Shown piece after piece: positions 19,317-30,655 of a stretch of 42,795 nt of DNA (within the stretch, counting starts at the first letter, position 1; the number at the start of each line of letters is the position of its first letter). A program made the translations under genes and the position numbers. The DNA is taken from the NCBI GenBank assembly GCA_051453625.1, contig JBOZIK010000001.1:9256858-9299652 (forward strand). Direction: 5' to 3'. Source of the stretch: Welwitschia mirabilis. Its lineage: Eukaryota; Gnetophyta; Gnetopsida; Welwitschiales. The notes beneath the pieces are model-generated. The model ran no database searches. It saw only the letters and a list, made by a program, of their open reading frames with translations, and was not told the origin of the DNA.

Positions 19317-19404
19317 ACAAAAGATTGATAGATCACTTCAAAATAAAGGTCTGTGGATATTACATCATTGAAAGCAAGATTGTTTCAATTCATCTTTAAG
19401 GTAT

Positions 19405-20690
19405 GACTAATAAAATTCCAAAATGCTCTATTATTTTCAATGGCCCATAAGATTTCTCATATTAGTCTCATTTGATGAAATCTTTATTACAAATCAATGT
19501 GTTGAAATGTTGTAGAAAATGGATTTTTCTCTCCTCGAAATTTGGATGTGTTGAATAGAGAACAAAAGAGGAAACATGACTTAAATTAAAAGGTAGATGA
19601 ACTAGCTAAAATGATAACATGCACTTCAGTATCAGAAGCAATTGGTGCAAGAATAATTGGTAAAGACACATACAAAAAGTATTGGGACTAGCTTCAATCA
19701 GAATTCAGAGGAACAGTTCAAAATAGACAAATCAAACAAATGAGGTACAAAAAGTAATTTGATGATCTTTATATTCAAAGAGGTGAATCACTTAATCATT
19801 TTCTTGATGAGTGTGATTGCGGACTTAGTGCCAGACAAAAGATTAACAAGTTGATTTAGGTATTCTATAATAATCATAGATACAGATAGTGCATAACCAC
19901 CACTCTCCAAACTAAGGATATCAATGTTTACACAATTGATGAGTTAGATGCTCAATTGAAGACCTTAGATAATTTAAAAGTATGTGATAACTCAAATAAT
20001 AATGTATTTCTAGCAAGAAATCAACATGCTAGAGGAGGAATAAATAAAAGAAGTAAAGGAAGAATAAATTATCAAAGTCAAGGAGGGCAAGAGGTAAAAA
20101 ATTTTCAGACCTATAAAGGTGGATATCAAAATTTCAGAGGACAACAAAGAGGAAAAGGTCCAAATCCAAGAGGTTAAAGACAACACAATTTTAGAGGAAG
20201 AGGAAATTTTTCTTCCAATAACCCTTCATCATATGGATAGCCTTCAACTCAAAAGTAAAGTTATGTTTGGTGCACAAATTGTAAAAAACTAGGTAATATA
20301 GAAGACAAATGTTGGTGGAAGATTAGCCTTCCATTCTTGATAATTAAAGAACACACATCTAAGTCACAAGATGATGGTGCCTCGACTTCATTAATGGTGC
20401 AAAATGACAAAGGAAAAGGCATTGAAGGAGGACCTTCAAATTTTTCAGCTATGATCATTACAAAACCTCTTAATTCTTCTACATGGATTGTGGATAGTGG
20501 TTATTCTAATCACATGACACCTTATAGAGACATGTTTCAAAATTTTAGGCCCATGGATTTAGGTTCCATAAAAGTGGGAGATGGTGCATTCATTAAAGTT
20601 GAAGATAGTGGTGATGTCTTCCAAAGTTGTCCAATTCTCTTCTTTCTATTGAACAAAAAGTGACAAAATAAATTAAAGTTTCATTTGATG
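19405..20690 (+). pseudogene. Element G gag and protease
   Basis: ATG at 19405 starts MTNKIPKCSIIFNG, a copia gag opening. Further on come YKKYWD-LQSEFRG, TIDELDAQLKTLDN (19938-19979) and an Arg/Gly/Gln-rich segment (19956-20177). A zinc knuckle at 20271-20312 reads CTNCKKLGNIEDKC, with the His replaced by Asn. The protease site WIVDSGYSNHMT has its DSG at 20493-20501. Gag would coat element RNA and the protease would cut the polyprotein. Many stops, at least one frameshift and the missing zinc ligand make it inactive. Confidence 0.85.
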
Positions 20691-21857
20691 AGGCTAGTTG
20701 CACAATTAGAGATAATCAAGGCATTACATATAATTTGAAAATATTGCCAAATCAAATTTATGCATAAATTGCCATAGTTGGATAAGAAGCACAAGAAACG
20801 TTAGAATTAATTCCTATGTCTCTGTTGATTAAAGATGATTTAATTTTATAGCATATGAGATTAGTCCATTGCACATATCAAAATATTATGAAGATTACAA
20901 AAGAGCAAAGTGTATTTGGAATTAAATGATCCTCCATACCAAATGAAATATGTGAAACATGCATCAAGGGTAAACAAAAGGCAAGTTCTCATAATAGCAC
21001 AATGGAAAGAAAGACACAACCATTGGAGTTGGTCCATATAGATTTTGTTGGATCAGTGCAAGCTTCTACATTCAAAGGATCCAGGCATTTTATGGTTATT
21101 ATGAATGATTATTCAACATATGCTTGGTCTTTCTTATTGAATTCAAAAGACGAGTCTTTCTCCACCTTCAAATATTTCAAGAATAATGTTGAAAATCAAT
21201 TGAACACAAAATCAGAGCATTTAGGAGTGACAAAGGTGTTGGATTTGTGAATGAATAGTTTGTGTAATTTTGTAATGAATGTGGCATTTAAAAGCAAATC
21301 ACATGTGCTTATTTTCCTCAATCTAATGGCATTGCAGAAAGGAAAAATGGCATAGTATAAGAAATGGCTAGATCTTTGCTTCTTCAAGCCAAGTTGCCAA
21401 ATACATATTCGAGTGAGGCTGTTACAATAGTAATTTATCCTCTTAAGAAAGTTATTACATTAACCAACTAAGGTAAGACATCTTATGAACTCATTTTGAA
21501 AAGAGCACCAGTGCTATCTCATTTAAAAAAATTTGGTTGCATATGTTAGGTGTATATTTCAAATCAATTGATATCAAAACTAGATGCAATAAGCAAAAAT
21601 GCATTTTTGTCGACTGTGATATCAAGTCTTGTGCATACCATTGTTTTAAGTGTATTAGCCACAATTACTTCATTTTAAGAGATGTAAAGTTTAATGAATT
21701 CAAGTTTGAACTTGGAACTTCATAGATGAAGAAAAGTAATAAAAAGCCAGAAGTCACATTTAATCAACCAGAAATTTCATCAAAATTTTTAAGAGATCAT
21801 CCTCCAAGATAAATGTTTGATCAAAATTTTAGTAGAAGGCTTACAAGAAGTGAAGTA
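20691..21857 (+). pseudogene. Element G integrase, cut by element F
   Basis: The + strand shows a decayed GAG-pre-integrase segment (HMRLVH near 20853), the zinc pair CETCIKGKQ (20951-20977), the integrase start LELVHIDFVGS with HFMVIMNDYSTYAWSF (21002-21150), and the post-integrase segment CIFVDCDIKS...YFILRDVKF (21600-21700). Stops and frameshifts interrupt all blocks. The sequence ends at 21857 where the element F LTR starts. The five bases before it are AAGTA. RT and RNase H of G are not seen beyond F. Confidence 0.8.
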
Positions 21858-22047
21858 TGTTAGATTACATTTGTCAATTGATGTCAAACTAATATCTCTT
21901 GAGTTGTAGAAAATGTCATATCTTATGTGCAGATGAGATTGAGTTTTTGCAGGTAAAAGAATTAGACCAAAAATGCACTAAAAACTTGCTGAGTTATGTT
22001 AACCTCTAGTGAAGCTATGGCAAGAAAAATGGACTAAACCCAAAGGG

Positions 22048-22242
22048 GTCGACCGGATTCTAATGGGGTCGACTAGATTTGAGGAGCTGATAGGCAATAG
22101 TCCCAGATCGAGAGGAAAGGGGTCGACTGGATTTTTGTGGGGTCAACCAGAGATGAGAAGCTGACAAACCATAGTTCCAGACCAAGAGGCAAGGGGTCGA
22201 CTGGACCTTAGATGAGGTCGACTGAATTTTTGTGGGGTCAAC
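22048..22242 (+). repeat. GTCGAC palindrome cluster in the element F LTR
   Basis: Exact GTCGAC copies start at 22048, 22068, 22122, 22196 and 22217; GTCAAC near copies start at 22142 and 22237. Distances are 20, 54, 20, 54, 21 and 20. Most have GGGGTCGACTGGA context. The block lies about 120-320 bp upstream of the TATA box. Confidence 0.85.
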
Positions 22243-22649
22243 CAAATGATGCGAAAAAGTAAAATTTTTAAACATTATGTATCCATTTCCTAGTTGTTAC
22301 CTAGCTGTTTTCTAGCCGTTATAGGCATAATTATTTTATAATAAACCCTATTAGTCCTCCATTATAAATAGCTATGCTATTGTTGATCTAGATATCTTTT
22401 GGCACTATTCTTATTTGGCATACTCATTGTGGATCTAAAAAATCAGGTTGTAATTTTATTTGTATGTCATTGTATTGCTTCACATTTGATTGAGGAGATC
22501 TATCATTGGCACAAGAGCTTTATTCAAAAATTAGATCTGAGAGCTTCATTGTTATGATCTATTGGAGAAGAGCTTCATTCATTGTACTGCTACAAAACGT
22601 GTGATATCTGAGCGATCAAGGCATTATTACATCACATCCATTGATTTTA

Positions 22650-22755
22650 AAGGTTAAGACTTAGCCAGTAAAAGTTCATTGTGAAGGTTGAGACTTAGCC
22701 TGTAAAAGTCTATTGCTAAGGTTGAGACTTAACCTGCAAAAGTCTACTTGTAAGG
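22650..22755 (+). repeat. 34-bp tandem repeat in R/U5 of the element F LTR
   Basis: Three copies of a unit beginning AAGGTTGAGACTTA and containing AAAAGTCTA start at about 22650, 22684 and 22718; a partial fourth starts at 22752. Units are similar but not identical. Confidence 0.75.
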
Positions 22756-23062
22756 GTTACAGCTGAACTTGGCAAAACCTGTGGAGTAATAGAGATCTGA
22801 GATCAAGCTTATGAGAAGCTGATCATTGAGAGTGGAGTAGGGGAGTTCCTGAACCACTATAAATCCAATGTGCATCAAAATTAGTAGTTTGTGCTTTTCT
22901 GTCTTTTTAATTTCGTACTTTTAGTTTTCATTACTTTATGCACATTCTTGATTATGTTATTTTCATATGAAAACTGTGCTTAGATAGATTTAATTTTGTT
23001 TTGGGCATAAGTTTTTGAAAGAACCTATTCACCCCCACTTTAGGGTTCTCGATCCTATCATT

Positions 23063-23074
23063 TGGTATTGGAGC
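23063..23074 (+). other. Degenerate primer binding site of element F
   Basis: TGGTATTGGAGC differs at two bases from the Met-tRNA complement TGGTATCAGAGC. It begins two bases after the LTR end. Confidence 0.75.
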
Positions 23075-23117
23075 TTAGGTTAGCCTTTGAGAGATTTTTA
23101 CAGATCTAAACTGTAGA

Positions 23118-24540
23118 ACCCTAAAAATGAGTAACCTGACTAATGGATTTTCAATTAGTCGTCCACTCATATTTGATGGTTGAAACTATGGCTATCGAAA
23201 AGTTAGGATGAGAATATTTCTTAGATCCTTAGATGCTGATATAGAGGAAGTCATATACAAAGGTCATACTGTGCTTATGATAACACAAATAGATGCGAAT
23301 GGCAATACCATTTTAGTTCCAAAATCCCAAGACCAATGGACACCCTTAGATAAAGCAAAAGCCACCATTGATGTCCATGCTCTTCATTCTATTTTTTGTG
23401 TAGTATGTGCAAATGAATTTAAAANNNNNNNNNNNNNNNNNNNNNNNNNNNNNNNNNNNNNNNNNNNNNNNNNNNNNNNNNNNNNNNNNNNNNNNNNNNN
23501 NNNNNNNNNNNNNNNNNNNNNNATTTCTAAATTTGAAGATATTCATATGGATGATGAAGAAACCTTGCAGGAATTTTTTGCTAGACTTACAGATATAGTG
23601 AACTCAATGGTAAGCCCTAGAGAAGTATGAAGGAAAGAAAGGTGGTAAGCAAAGTGTTGGGATCCCTATCCAAGATATTCAAACCGAAGGTAACAACCAT
23701 TGAAGAAAGCAAAAACATTAATGCAATGGCTTTGGAAGAACTTCAAGGTAATATTCAAACCTATGAACTTAAGTTTACTAAAGATCAAAGAAAAGGTATT
23801 GCTTTGAAATGTGTGCAGGAGGATTACAGATCTGACAGGTCAGATGAAGAACTTAATGATGATGAAATGGCTTTTCCAGCCAAGCGTTTCAACAAGTTTT
23901 TTTTACAGCAAAAAGAAAAGAGAATCAAGTAGGATTTCAAGGAGAAGCAACTAAAAATAAAGAAAGGAGCAAGAAAAGGGAAAGGAAATCCAGTGTTATT
24001 CATGCAAAGGATTTGGACATATGACCAACAAGTGTCCCAACACTAGAAGAGAAAACAGGAAGCCTAGAAATACCTCATTCATGACAACTTGGGATAATAA
24101 AGATGATAAAGACAAAGAGAACTACTCAGATCATGGATCATACAGAGATAGGAGGTTCTCTTGCATGGCTCTAGTACCATCACTCAAAAATGTGCCTAGT
24201 ACTTTAATGTCCGATGACTTGGATATGATTGATGAAGAAGAAGATAAGCTAGAAGACACATGTCAAGAGTTGTATGAAGAGTGTGAAAAGCTCGTCAAGA
24301 GAATAAATGAGTTGAATAAAATGGTAAAGATCATTACAAAAGAAAAGGAGAAAGTATAAGAGAAGTATAAGGTGCTCATATCCGATAACATCAAGTTAAC
24401 TACTCAGGTAAATGATCTTTCATTTTTTGTAAATAAATTTTTTGGTAGTTTATCTAAATTGGAACAGATGCTTAGAGTACAAAAGCCAAATGGAGACAAT
24501 CAGGTATTGGTTTTGGTGCACAAATATCATAAAAACAGGT
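23118..24540 (+). pseudogene. Element F gag with coiled-coil extension
   Basis: ATG at 23118 gives MSNLTNGFSISRPLIFDG, then a stop, then the frame 23208-23630 with RMRIFLRSLDADIEEVIYKG, the Sirevirus-type gag opening. Gap 23425-23522 and a frameshift near 23630 follow. VTTIEESKNINAMALEELQG (23687-23746) is a conserved gag segment. A zinc knuckle CYSCKGFGHMTNKC with intact CX2CX4HX4C lies at 23994-24035. The downstream frame (24021-24359) has heptad-like Glu/Lys/Leu sequence, a likely coiled coil. An extended gag with coiled coils is a Sirevirus trait. Stops and frameshifts inactivate it. Confidence 0.85.
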
Positions 24541-24755
24541 AAATCAAATAAGTAATATGTGCATAATATTTTGTGCAATTTTTATGGTAGAATTGATCAT
24601 TCTAAATCTTTTTGCAAGGTTAGACATTTAATGTTGTTTTTAGAAAATGTGAATTCATTGCCTTTTAAGTTTATTCAAAAGAAAAATGTACCAATTAAGT
24701 CAATTAAGACTAAGTGGGCTAAAGCTAATAATCTTTAAAGATTTGTGACATAGAT

Positions 24756-25234
24756 AGATTTTAGAGGATTACATTTGAATAGTTGGTATCTAGATAGCAA
24801 TTGTTCAATGCATATGACAGAAGATAAATTAAGTTTTCAAAACTTGAAGAGCATAAATGGAGGAGAAGTCATTTTTGGAAACAATCAAACAATAAAAATA
24901 GAAGGTACAGGATGCATTAAAAGAGGTATGTCTTCTAAACTTGATAATGTACTTTATGTTAATGGTTTGCAACACAATTTATTAAGTGTTAGTCAACTTT
25001 GTGATAAAGGGCATAAAATAGTCTTTGATAAATTAAAATGCATTGTTGTGAATGAGAAAACAAATGTTGCTACTTTATTTGCAAAATGTATTGATAATGC
25101 TTATAGATTAGATGTTAAAATGTTTGATCAAATATTTCATGCAAACCAACACTTTAGAAAAGATTTTGATAAAACTGAATGTTATGCTATCAAATCGGAT
25201 GAAACCCTCAGTTCTCATAATCAATTTAACTATC
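24756..25234 (+). pseudogene. Element F protease
   Basis: The frame reads NSWYLDSNCSMHMTEDKLSF: the catalytic Asp-Ser is present but the Gly of DSG is Asn. GLQHNLLSVSQLCDKGHKI (24967-25023) is the conserved segment between protease and integrase. The GAG-pre-integrase motif that should follow is absent; around 25235 the frame passes into GTCGAC-rich non-coding sequence, so integrase, RT and RNase H were deleted here. Confidence 0.85.
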
Positions 25235-25460
25235 ATGGGAGTGATCTGGAGGTCAAGACACTGTCCCTTAGCTGGTTGCAGGGCGGGGTCGACTGGCTTG
25301 AGAGCCCGGTCGCCCGGACCCCTTTCAGTACTGTAAACTCGCACCTCGATAGGTCGACTGGATATTCAAGTGATCGAATGGACTTGTCGGATTATAGTAC
25401 GGAAGTACAGTCGATGGACCCAATTTCTTTCTTAAATCCAACCTATTTCCCTTAGTCCAT
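25235..25460 (+). repeat. U3-like fragment with GTCGAC words, inside element F
   Basis: The region is much more GC-rich than its surroundings. GTCGAC occurs at 25288 and 25353, with GTCGCC at 25309 and GTCGAT at 25410. The GGTCGACTGGAT context is the same as in the F LTR at 22048-22242, but the rest does not align obviously. It separates protease from the env-like ORF. It is probably part of a related LTR left by recombination, though an internal regulatory block is possible. Confidence 0.45.
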
Positions 25461-25500
25461 AAAAGAACTAGAACCCTAACTTGATTTCATTGTGTTCTAG

Positions 25501-26361
25501 TTTCTCCAAGCCTTTAGATCTAGTAAGTTTCTTTTCAGATCTAGAGATCTTGCTGCCAGATCTAGTGTTTTTCTCAATACTCTTTCTTTCAAGGATCTTA
25601 GAATAGTTGCTAGATCTCCAAGAAGAGGTGCAAAAGAGGCTACTTCAAGGAAACCTCCCTACTTCTACCATGGAATATCTAAAGCAAATGTTAACAAGTT
25701 CTCTAACAAGTTTGAAAAGAAAAATGTGTGCCAGGAGCAATCAGTGGCCACATCTAAGCTCAAGAAACTAAGGGATATCATCTAGCTCTTAAGAGATCAA
25801 GATCTGGATCATTTCTTGGATGTTTTAAGTCATGCTTATCCTTTTCTTACTAGAATGTTTTATTGTAATGCTTCTTTTAACTATAATACCAGGACTCTAG
25901 AAATCCTTATTTTTGGTAGAAGGTTGAGAGTGACAGTAGACCTTATCTCTGAAATGACTAATATTTTACGGGGAGATTATGAGGATTTTTGGCCTCTCAG
26001 AGACATCATGGAAGACAAGCCAATAGTTACCAAGGAGCTTTGCAGTAGAGTGCATACTTGGAAGCACACCTTATCTACTTCTTTGTTGACTTTCAAATAT
26101 TATTTCATTAATTTGATCTTTACTCATAATTTTCTTTCTTTAGCTGATCATCGTGATGAGGCCTCTAGCTACAGAGCATATTTGATTTATTTGGTAGTAA
26201 CTAAGCATTCTATTGATGCTCCTGCCATAATACTGAAAAATATGGCTTCACAGTTGGAGTATCGCAGAACTGGGGCTCTACTCTACTCTGTGCTTATCAC
26301 TAAAATATGTCGTCATTTTCATGTTAATCTACATTCTTCTTTGGAGACTCGTGGCAGTTAG
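25501..26361 (+). pseudogene. Env-like ORF N-terminal part (putative plant transposon protein type)
   Basis: One frame is open from 25501 to the TAG at 26359-26361 except for a stop at 25783-25785. It has an Arg/Ser/Lys-rich N-terminal region (RSPRRGAKEATSRK), then HAYPFLTRMFYCNASFNYN and IFGRRLRVTVDLISEMTNIL, the pattern of proteins annotated as putative plant transposon protein in Sirevirus env-like regions. It contains the hydrophobic stretch FKYYFINLIFTHNFLSLA, but I would not call it a membrane segment with confidence. It probably starts upstream or at a lost ATG. It complements the C-terminal tail at 1-414, which belongs to a different element. Confidence 0.6.
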
Positions 26362-26985
26362 GGTTTTCCCATGTCTATATGTTTGTTTCATTTCATGTTT
26401 TAAGTCAATAAATAGAGATCTTTCCCTCGACCCCTCCTCGTCTTTGTTTGTAATCCAACATACTCGTGACAGGAGATCGAGGGGCCAGAGAACCATCTTG
26501 TAGTTTCAGAAAGACATTTCCTTGGTGTTGAGCAGCATTTCCTCTATTGAGGTGCAACTACTTTGTAATACAGATGTGGTGTGATTTTTAATATAAACAT
26601 TTCTTTTACTACTCAATGTATGAATGATATTCTTCCTCGTAGTTTGTGTTGCTTGAGATTCAGTGATAGCTTCTGTTATGATATAGCTTATGAGGGCAAC
26701 CTTTGTCAAGGTTGTGCTTAGTTAGTTTAGGTGCATTGTTATTTTCTTTCCTAAATTAGCTTTACACAACTATGTTTTATTTTATTTTCATGCATTGCAA
26801 GTAATTTCTGTAGGTTAGGTTACAGTATTTTTCATCTTGAAAGTAAATCTCTTATTTCCATATTTTGACCTTCAACGAATTACGACATTCAAATCACTCT
26901 CATATATATTAGTGTGTTGTGTTTGTGCATATTATTTGTGGTTAATAGGATTCTAATTAGGACATAAACGTTGCATAAATATGCA
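26362..26985. other. Non-coding stretch between F and E, no gene seen
   Basis: AT-rich, with short frames only. No LTR start like that of F and no polypurine tract is visible, so F lacks a recognisable 3' end. Confidence 0.4.
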
Positions 26986-28990
26986 CTACACAGTAGGTAC
27001 TTTTCTTAATTCTTAGGATTATATAGAAGACATGCTCTGAGAAGATCTTTTAAAATTTGATTAACTCTTTATGTTTAACCATCTATTTAAGGGTGAAATG
27101 TAATGCTCATATTTAATTTAATTCCTAAAATCATTTATAATTCTTGCCAAAACTTTGATGTAAATTTTGAATCTCTATCACTGATAATTACTAAAATCAC
27201 ACCATGCAATTAAGCAACATTTTTAATATATACTTTATCTCTATACTTGGCATTATAAGTATATTTTATTAGAATGAAATGTACTAACTTAGTTATTCTA
27301 TCAATTATTATCATACTAGAGTTATTACCTCTTTGAGTGTTTGGAATTCCTACAATAAAATCCATACAAATAATATCCCATTTATATTTTAAAATATCAT
27401 GAAGATAAAGTCATCTTATTAGATTTCTATGTCTTGCTTTAACTTATTGACAATTAAGACACCTTGACATAAATTTTGCTATATTTTTTTCATCCTTGGT
27501 CATTAAAATTTTTATTTCATATTTTGATAAATTTTAGTTGCTCAAGATGACTTGCTATAGATGGGTTATGAGATTCAAACATTAGCTTATGTCTAATTCC
27601 ATCTACATTAAGAATTAAAAATCTTTCCTTGAGCTTGATAATATCATCTAAATCAACACTGAAATGCTCTGAATCTATTAATTTTTCTAACTAATAATTT
27701 TTGACAATCCTCATCCTTTTTTTTATTCCTCTAACATACTGGTAGGAATTTGGCTTTAAATTTTTATGATTACTTTGAGATAACTTCATCTGCTAAGAGT
27801 ATCTACAATTTTATTTCCCTTACCTTCATCTTTTAAAATCTCTAGATCAAAATCACAAAGAAATTTCATCCATTGTCTTTGCCTAAGGTTTAATTTTGGT
27901 TAAGTAAAAATGTATTTTAAACTCTTATACTCTGTCCAAACTTGAAACTTTACATTAAAGAAATAATAGTTTCATAACTTTAAAGGAAAAATTGCTATAG
28001 CTACTTCAAGATCATGAATATAATAACTTTTTTAATGAGTTTTAAGTTGTCTTAATCCATAAGCTATTACCCTTTTATCTTGTTTAAGCACTGCCCCAAG
28101 CCTTCTCTAGATGCATTGGTATAAACTAAAAAGTCCTTTGAATCATCTGACATTACTAAGACTGGAGTACTAGTTAATAATTCTTTAATACAATGAAATA
28201 GCTACTAACATTTCTCTACCTATTGAAAGTCTCTGTTTTTCTTGAAAAGTCTTGTTAATGAAGAAGCTATCTTAGAGAAGTTAAAGATGAATCGATGATA
28301 ATATCCAGTAAGATTAAGAAATCTTCTACCCTATATAATATTTGTAGGTATTGGCCATTTCATGATTACTTTAAATTTATCTTCTATCCACTAATATACC
28401 TTCCTTAGATATTACATAACCTAAAAATTAAATAGACCCCTTTAAAAAAGATTATTTTTTCATGGTAGCATATAATTGGTAACTCCATAAAGTTTGTAAC
28501 ACTATTCTCAAGTGTTTTTTATGCTCTTCATAAGTTTTGAAATAAATAAGGATATCATCAATAAATATTATTAGAAAGGAATTAAGATGTAATTAAAATA
28601 TATAATTCATAACTCATAAATACTATAGGGGCATTACTTAATCTAGAAGGCATAACAGTGAACACATAGTGCCCATAGCGGGTTCTAAATGATATCTAGA
28701 TTTTAGGTTAATTTTTGAGAATAACAGCTTTTGTGAGTTGATTAAAAAGGTCATTTGTTCTTGATATTAGATACTTGTTTTTGATGTTAACCTTATTTAG
28801 TTATCTATAATTAACTCATAATCTTAGTATTCCATCCTTCTTCTTTATAAATAATACAAATGCTCCCTATAGTAATACACTAAGATGAATGAAACCTTTT
28901 TATAGGATTTCTTTAAGATAAATTTTTAATTCTTTCATTTATGTAGAATACATTCTACATGATGCCTTAGAAATTGGTTGGATTCCTAGG
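26986..28990 (-). pseudogene. Element E RT - RNase H - integrase
   Basis: Minus-strand blocks from right to left: RT with KVNIKNKYLISR and FRTRYGHYVFTVM (28640-28830), the catalytic FIDD in FIDDI (28551-28565) and FLNLTGYYHRFI (28270-28330). RNase H follows, with YGLRQLKTH, LKYIFT and LNLRQRQWMKFL (27830-28080). The H2C2 zinc region and integrase follow with WDIICMDFIVGIPNTQRGNN and LHGVILVIISDRDSKFTS (27130-27400). The integrase ends after a decayed HP-IDGQT segment near 27075. Dense stops show long inactivity. Confidence 0.85.
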
Positions 28991-29299
28991 ATTAATTCAA
29001 TGGAAAACTGAACTTCATGAAATGGTTGCATTCCTTATAATTTTATTATAGATACATCTAGATATTCTTAAACTATGGGTATATTCTTTATCAAAGTTTC
29101 TCCCTCCTTCAAGCTACTTGATTTTAGATATAGCATATACACTAGTGTTGCCCTCTTAGTTTCTCTTTTTTATGTACTTTGCATTAATTAAATTTTTCAT
29201 TGCTAATTTGTAATGACCTTAAAAGATTAGTCTTTGTCCATGATTCATCATTTCTACTTAATGCTTTTCACAATTTATAACTGTCATATTCTTCATTAA

Positions 29300-30600
29300 T
29301 CAATTCATACCTAAAACCATGTTATGTTTTTCTAAGTCAATAATAATTGCTTATATCTGAAATTCTTCCCCATGTATAGAAAAATTATAGTTTTAAACTT
29401 GTTGCTTAACTTTGTACATAAAATCATTTGCTAGTCCTATACATTCCTTAATTGAAGCACAACATAATTTTTTTCTTATAATAATCATATGAGATATAAA
29501 ATAATGTGTTGCTCCGTAATTAAATAAAATAATTACTTTATTATTATTAAGCAAAGCCTTACCTTCTATGATAGAACTCTAAAATTACACTCCTTAATTA
29601 TCTACTATTACTCCAAGTCATCCTATTGATTGAGGAATACTTTTTGATGCTTGAGGCTTTTCTGGTTGTTGTCTTGAAAGGTTTCTATTATATAATGAGC
29701 ATTCTCTTACATTATGATTCCCTTTACAGTGGTAGTATTAATATCTATTATACTAACTTTGGTACTAATAGTGACTAGGAATTTGCTAAAAGTTGGATCT
29801 GTAAGGTTGATTACTTTTGTACCTTTGACTAGGAATGTTCTAGTTTGATTAAAATTTCTATTTTTGCTATTACTATTGATAATATTATTTTTGCTAAAGT
29901 TTCAATTCTTATTTTGATATGACACTTGTGATCGATTTCCTTTAAAGATCTGACCCTGTGGAGGAATTCTTTTTTTAATTTCTTATTATCTCTACTAGTT
30001 TTGTTCTTCTATCTGTGTCTTTTCTATAGCCGGTTATAGACTCTTAAGTAAAAATATGGATACTTTGGTAGCAATAGAAGGAAGAATACTATCAATAAAG
30101 AGATTTGATTTAGCTTCTCAATATAGATGCATATGTGACACATATCTTAATAATTCTACAAATTTGCACTCATGAGATGTTATGGTCATATTATAAGCTT
30201 CTCTTGAATTCTAGAATTCTATAACCTTTTGGTGAATATAGAACTTGGTAATGGATCTCTCCTTAAATATGTGCTTAAATTTCCTACATAAAAGTTCTAG
30301 ATCTCCTGACTTGGTAATTTTTGTTTTCCACCCAAGATTAGCTTTTGCTTATAAAATATAGATAGCTAAATAAACCTTTTCATATTCATTACATCCTAAG
30401 GTACCTATAACCTTTTCAACATCACTCAATCATGATTATACTGTAGAAGGATCTGAACCTCCCACAAACTTTAGTGGATTTATCTTAATAAATGTTTGAA
30501 TTAATTTTCTCATATCCACTTCTTTAGGTTGATTGATACCATTATTTACTTGTGAGTTTTGACCTCAATTTACTATTTATGATAGGAACTACATGAAGGT
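29300..30600 (-). pseudogene. Element E gag and protease
   Basis: The protease segment reads FNYGATHYFISH near 29480-29530, where DSG or DTG is expected, so the catalytic Asp is lost. The zinc knuckle region (about 29690-29735) reads HCKGNHNVREC with the first Cys changed to Tyr and one residue missing. Gag blocks lie at 29950-30560. Gap 30646-30655 is just upstream. Identification rests on order and these short motifs. Confidence 0.65.
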
Positions 30601-30655
30601 ATTTATCAATGCTTATACATTAAGTTTGGATGAGTGTTGATTTTCNNNNNNNNNN

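Larger units (their letters stand above)
21858..23060 (+). repeat. 5' LTR of element F
   Basis: It begins TGTTAGATTAC at 21858 and ends GATCCTATCA at 23060 (1203 bp); the ends are imperfect inverted repeats. U3 has a GTCGAC cluster. CCATTATAAATAGC near 22360-22373 is a TATA box. R/U5 contains a 34-bp tandem repeat (22650-22755). The end has TTCACCCCCACTTTAGGG, as in the element A LTR. A degenerate primer site begins three bases after the end. Confidence 0.85.
21858..26361 (+). mobile_element. Sirevirus-like copia element F, internally deleted and lacking a 3' LTR
   Basis: Parts in order: 5' LTR (21858-23060), degenerate Met-tRNA primer site, gag with coiled-coil extension and zinc knuckle, protease, a GTCGAC-rich U3-like fragment (25235-25460) and an env-like ORF (25501-26361). 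Integrase, RT and RNase H, which should lie between protease and env-like ORF, are absent. No second LTR is seen before gypsy sequence begins near 26986. The GTCGAC LTR type differs from the GACGTC type of element A. Confidence 0.7.

Noticed and set aside
22060-22275. A 71-codon minus-strand frame with internal repeats
   Set aside because: The repetition is caused by the GTCGAC array of the LTR read in frame, not by a protein gene.
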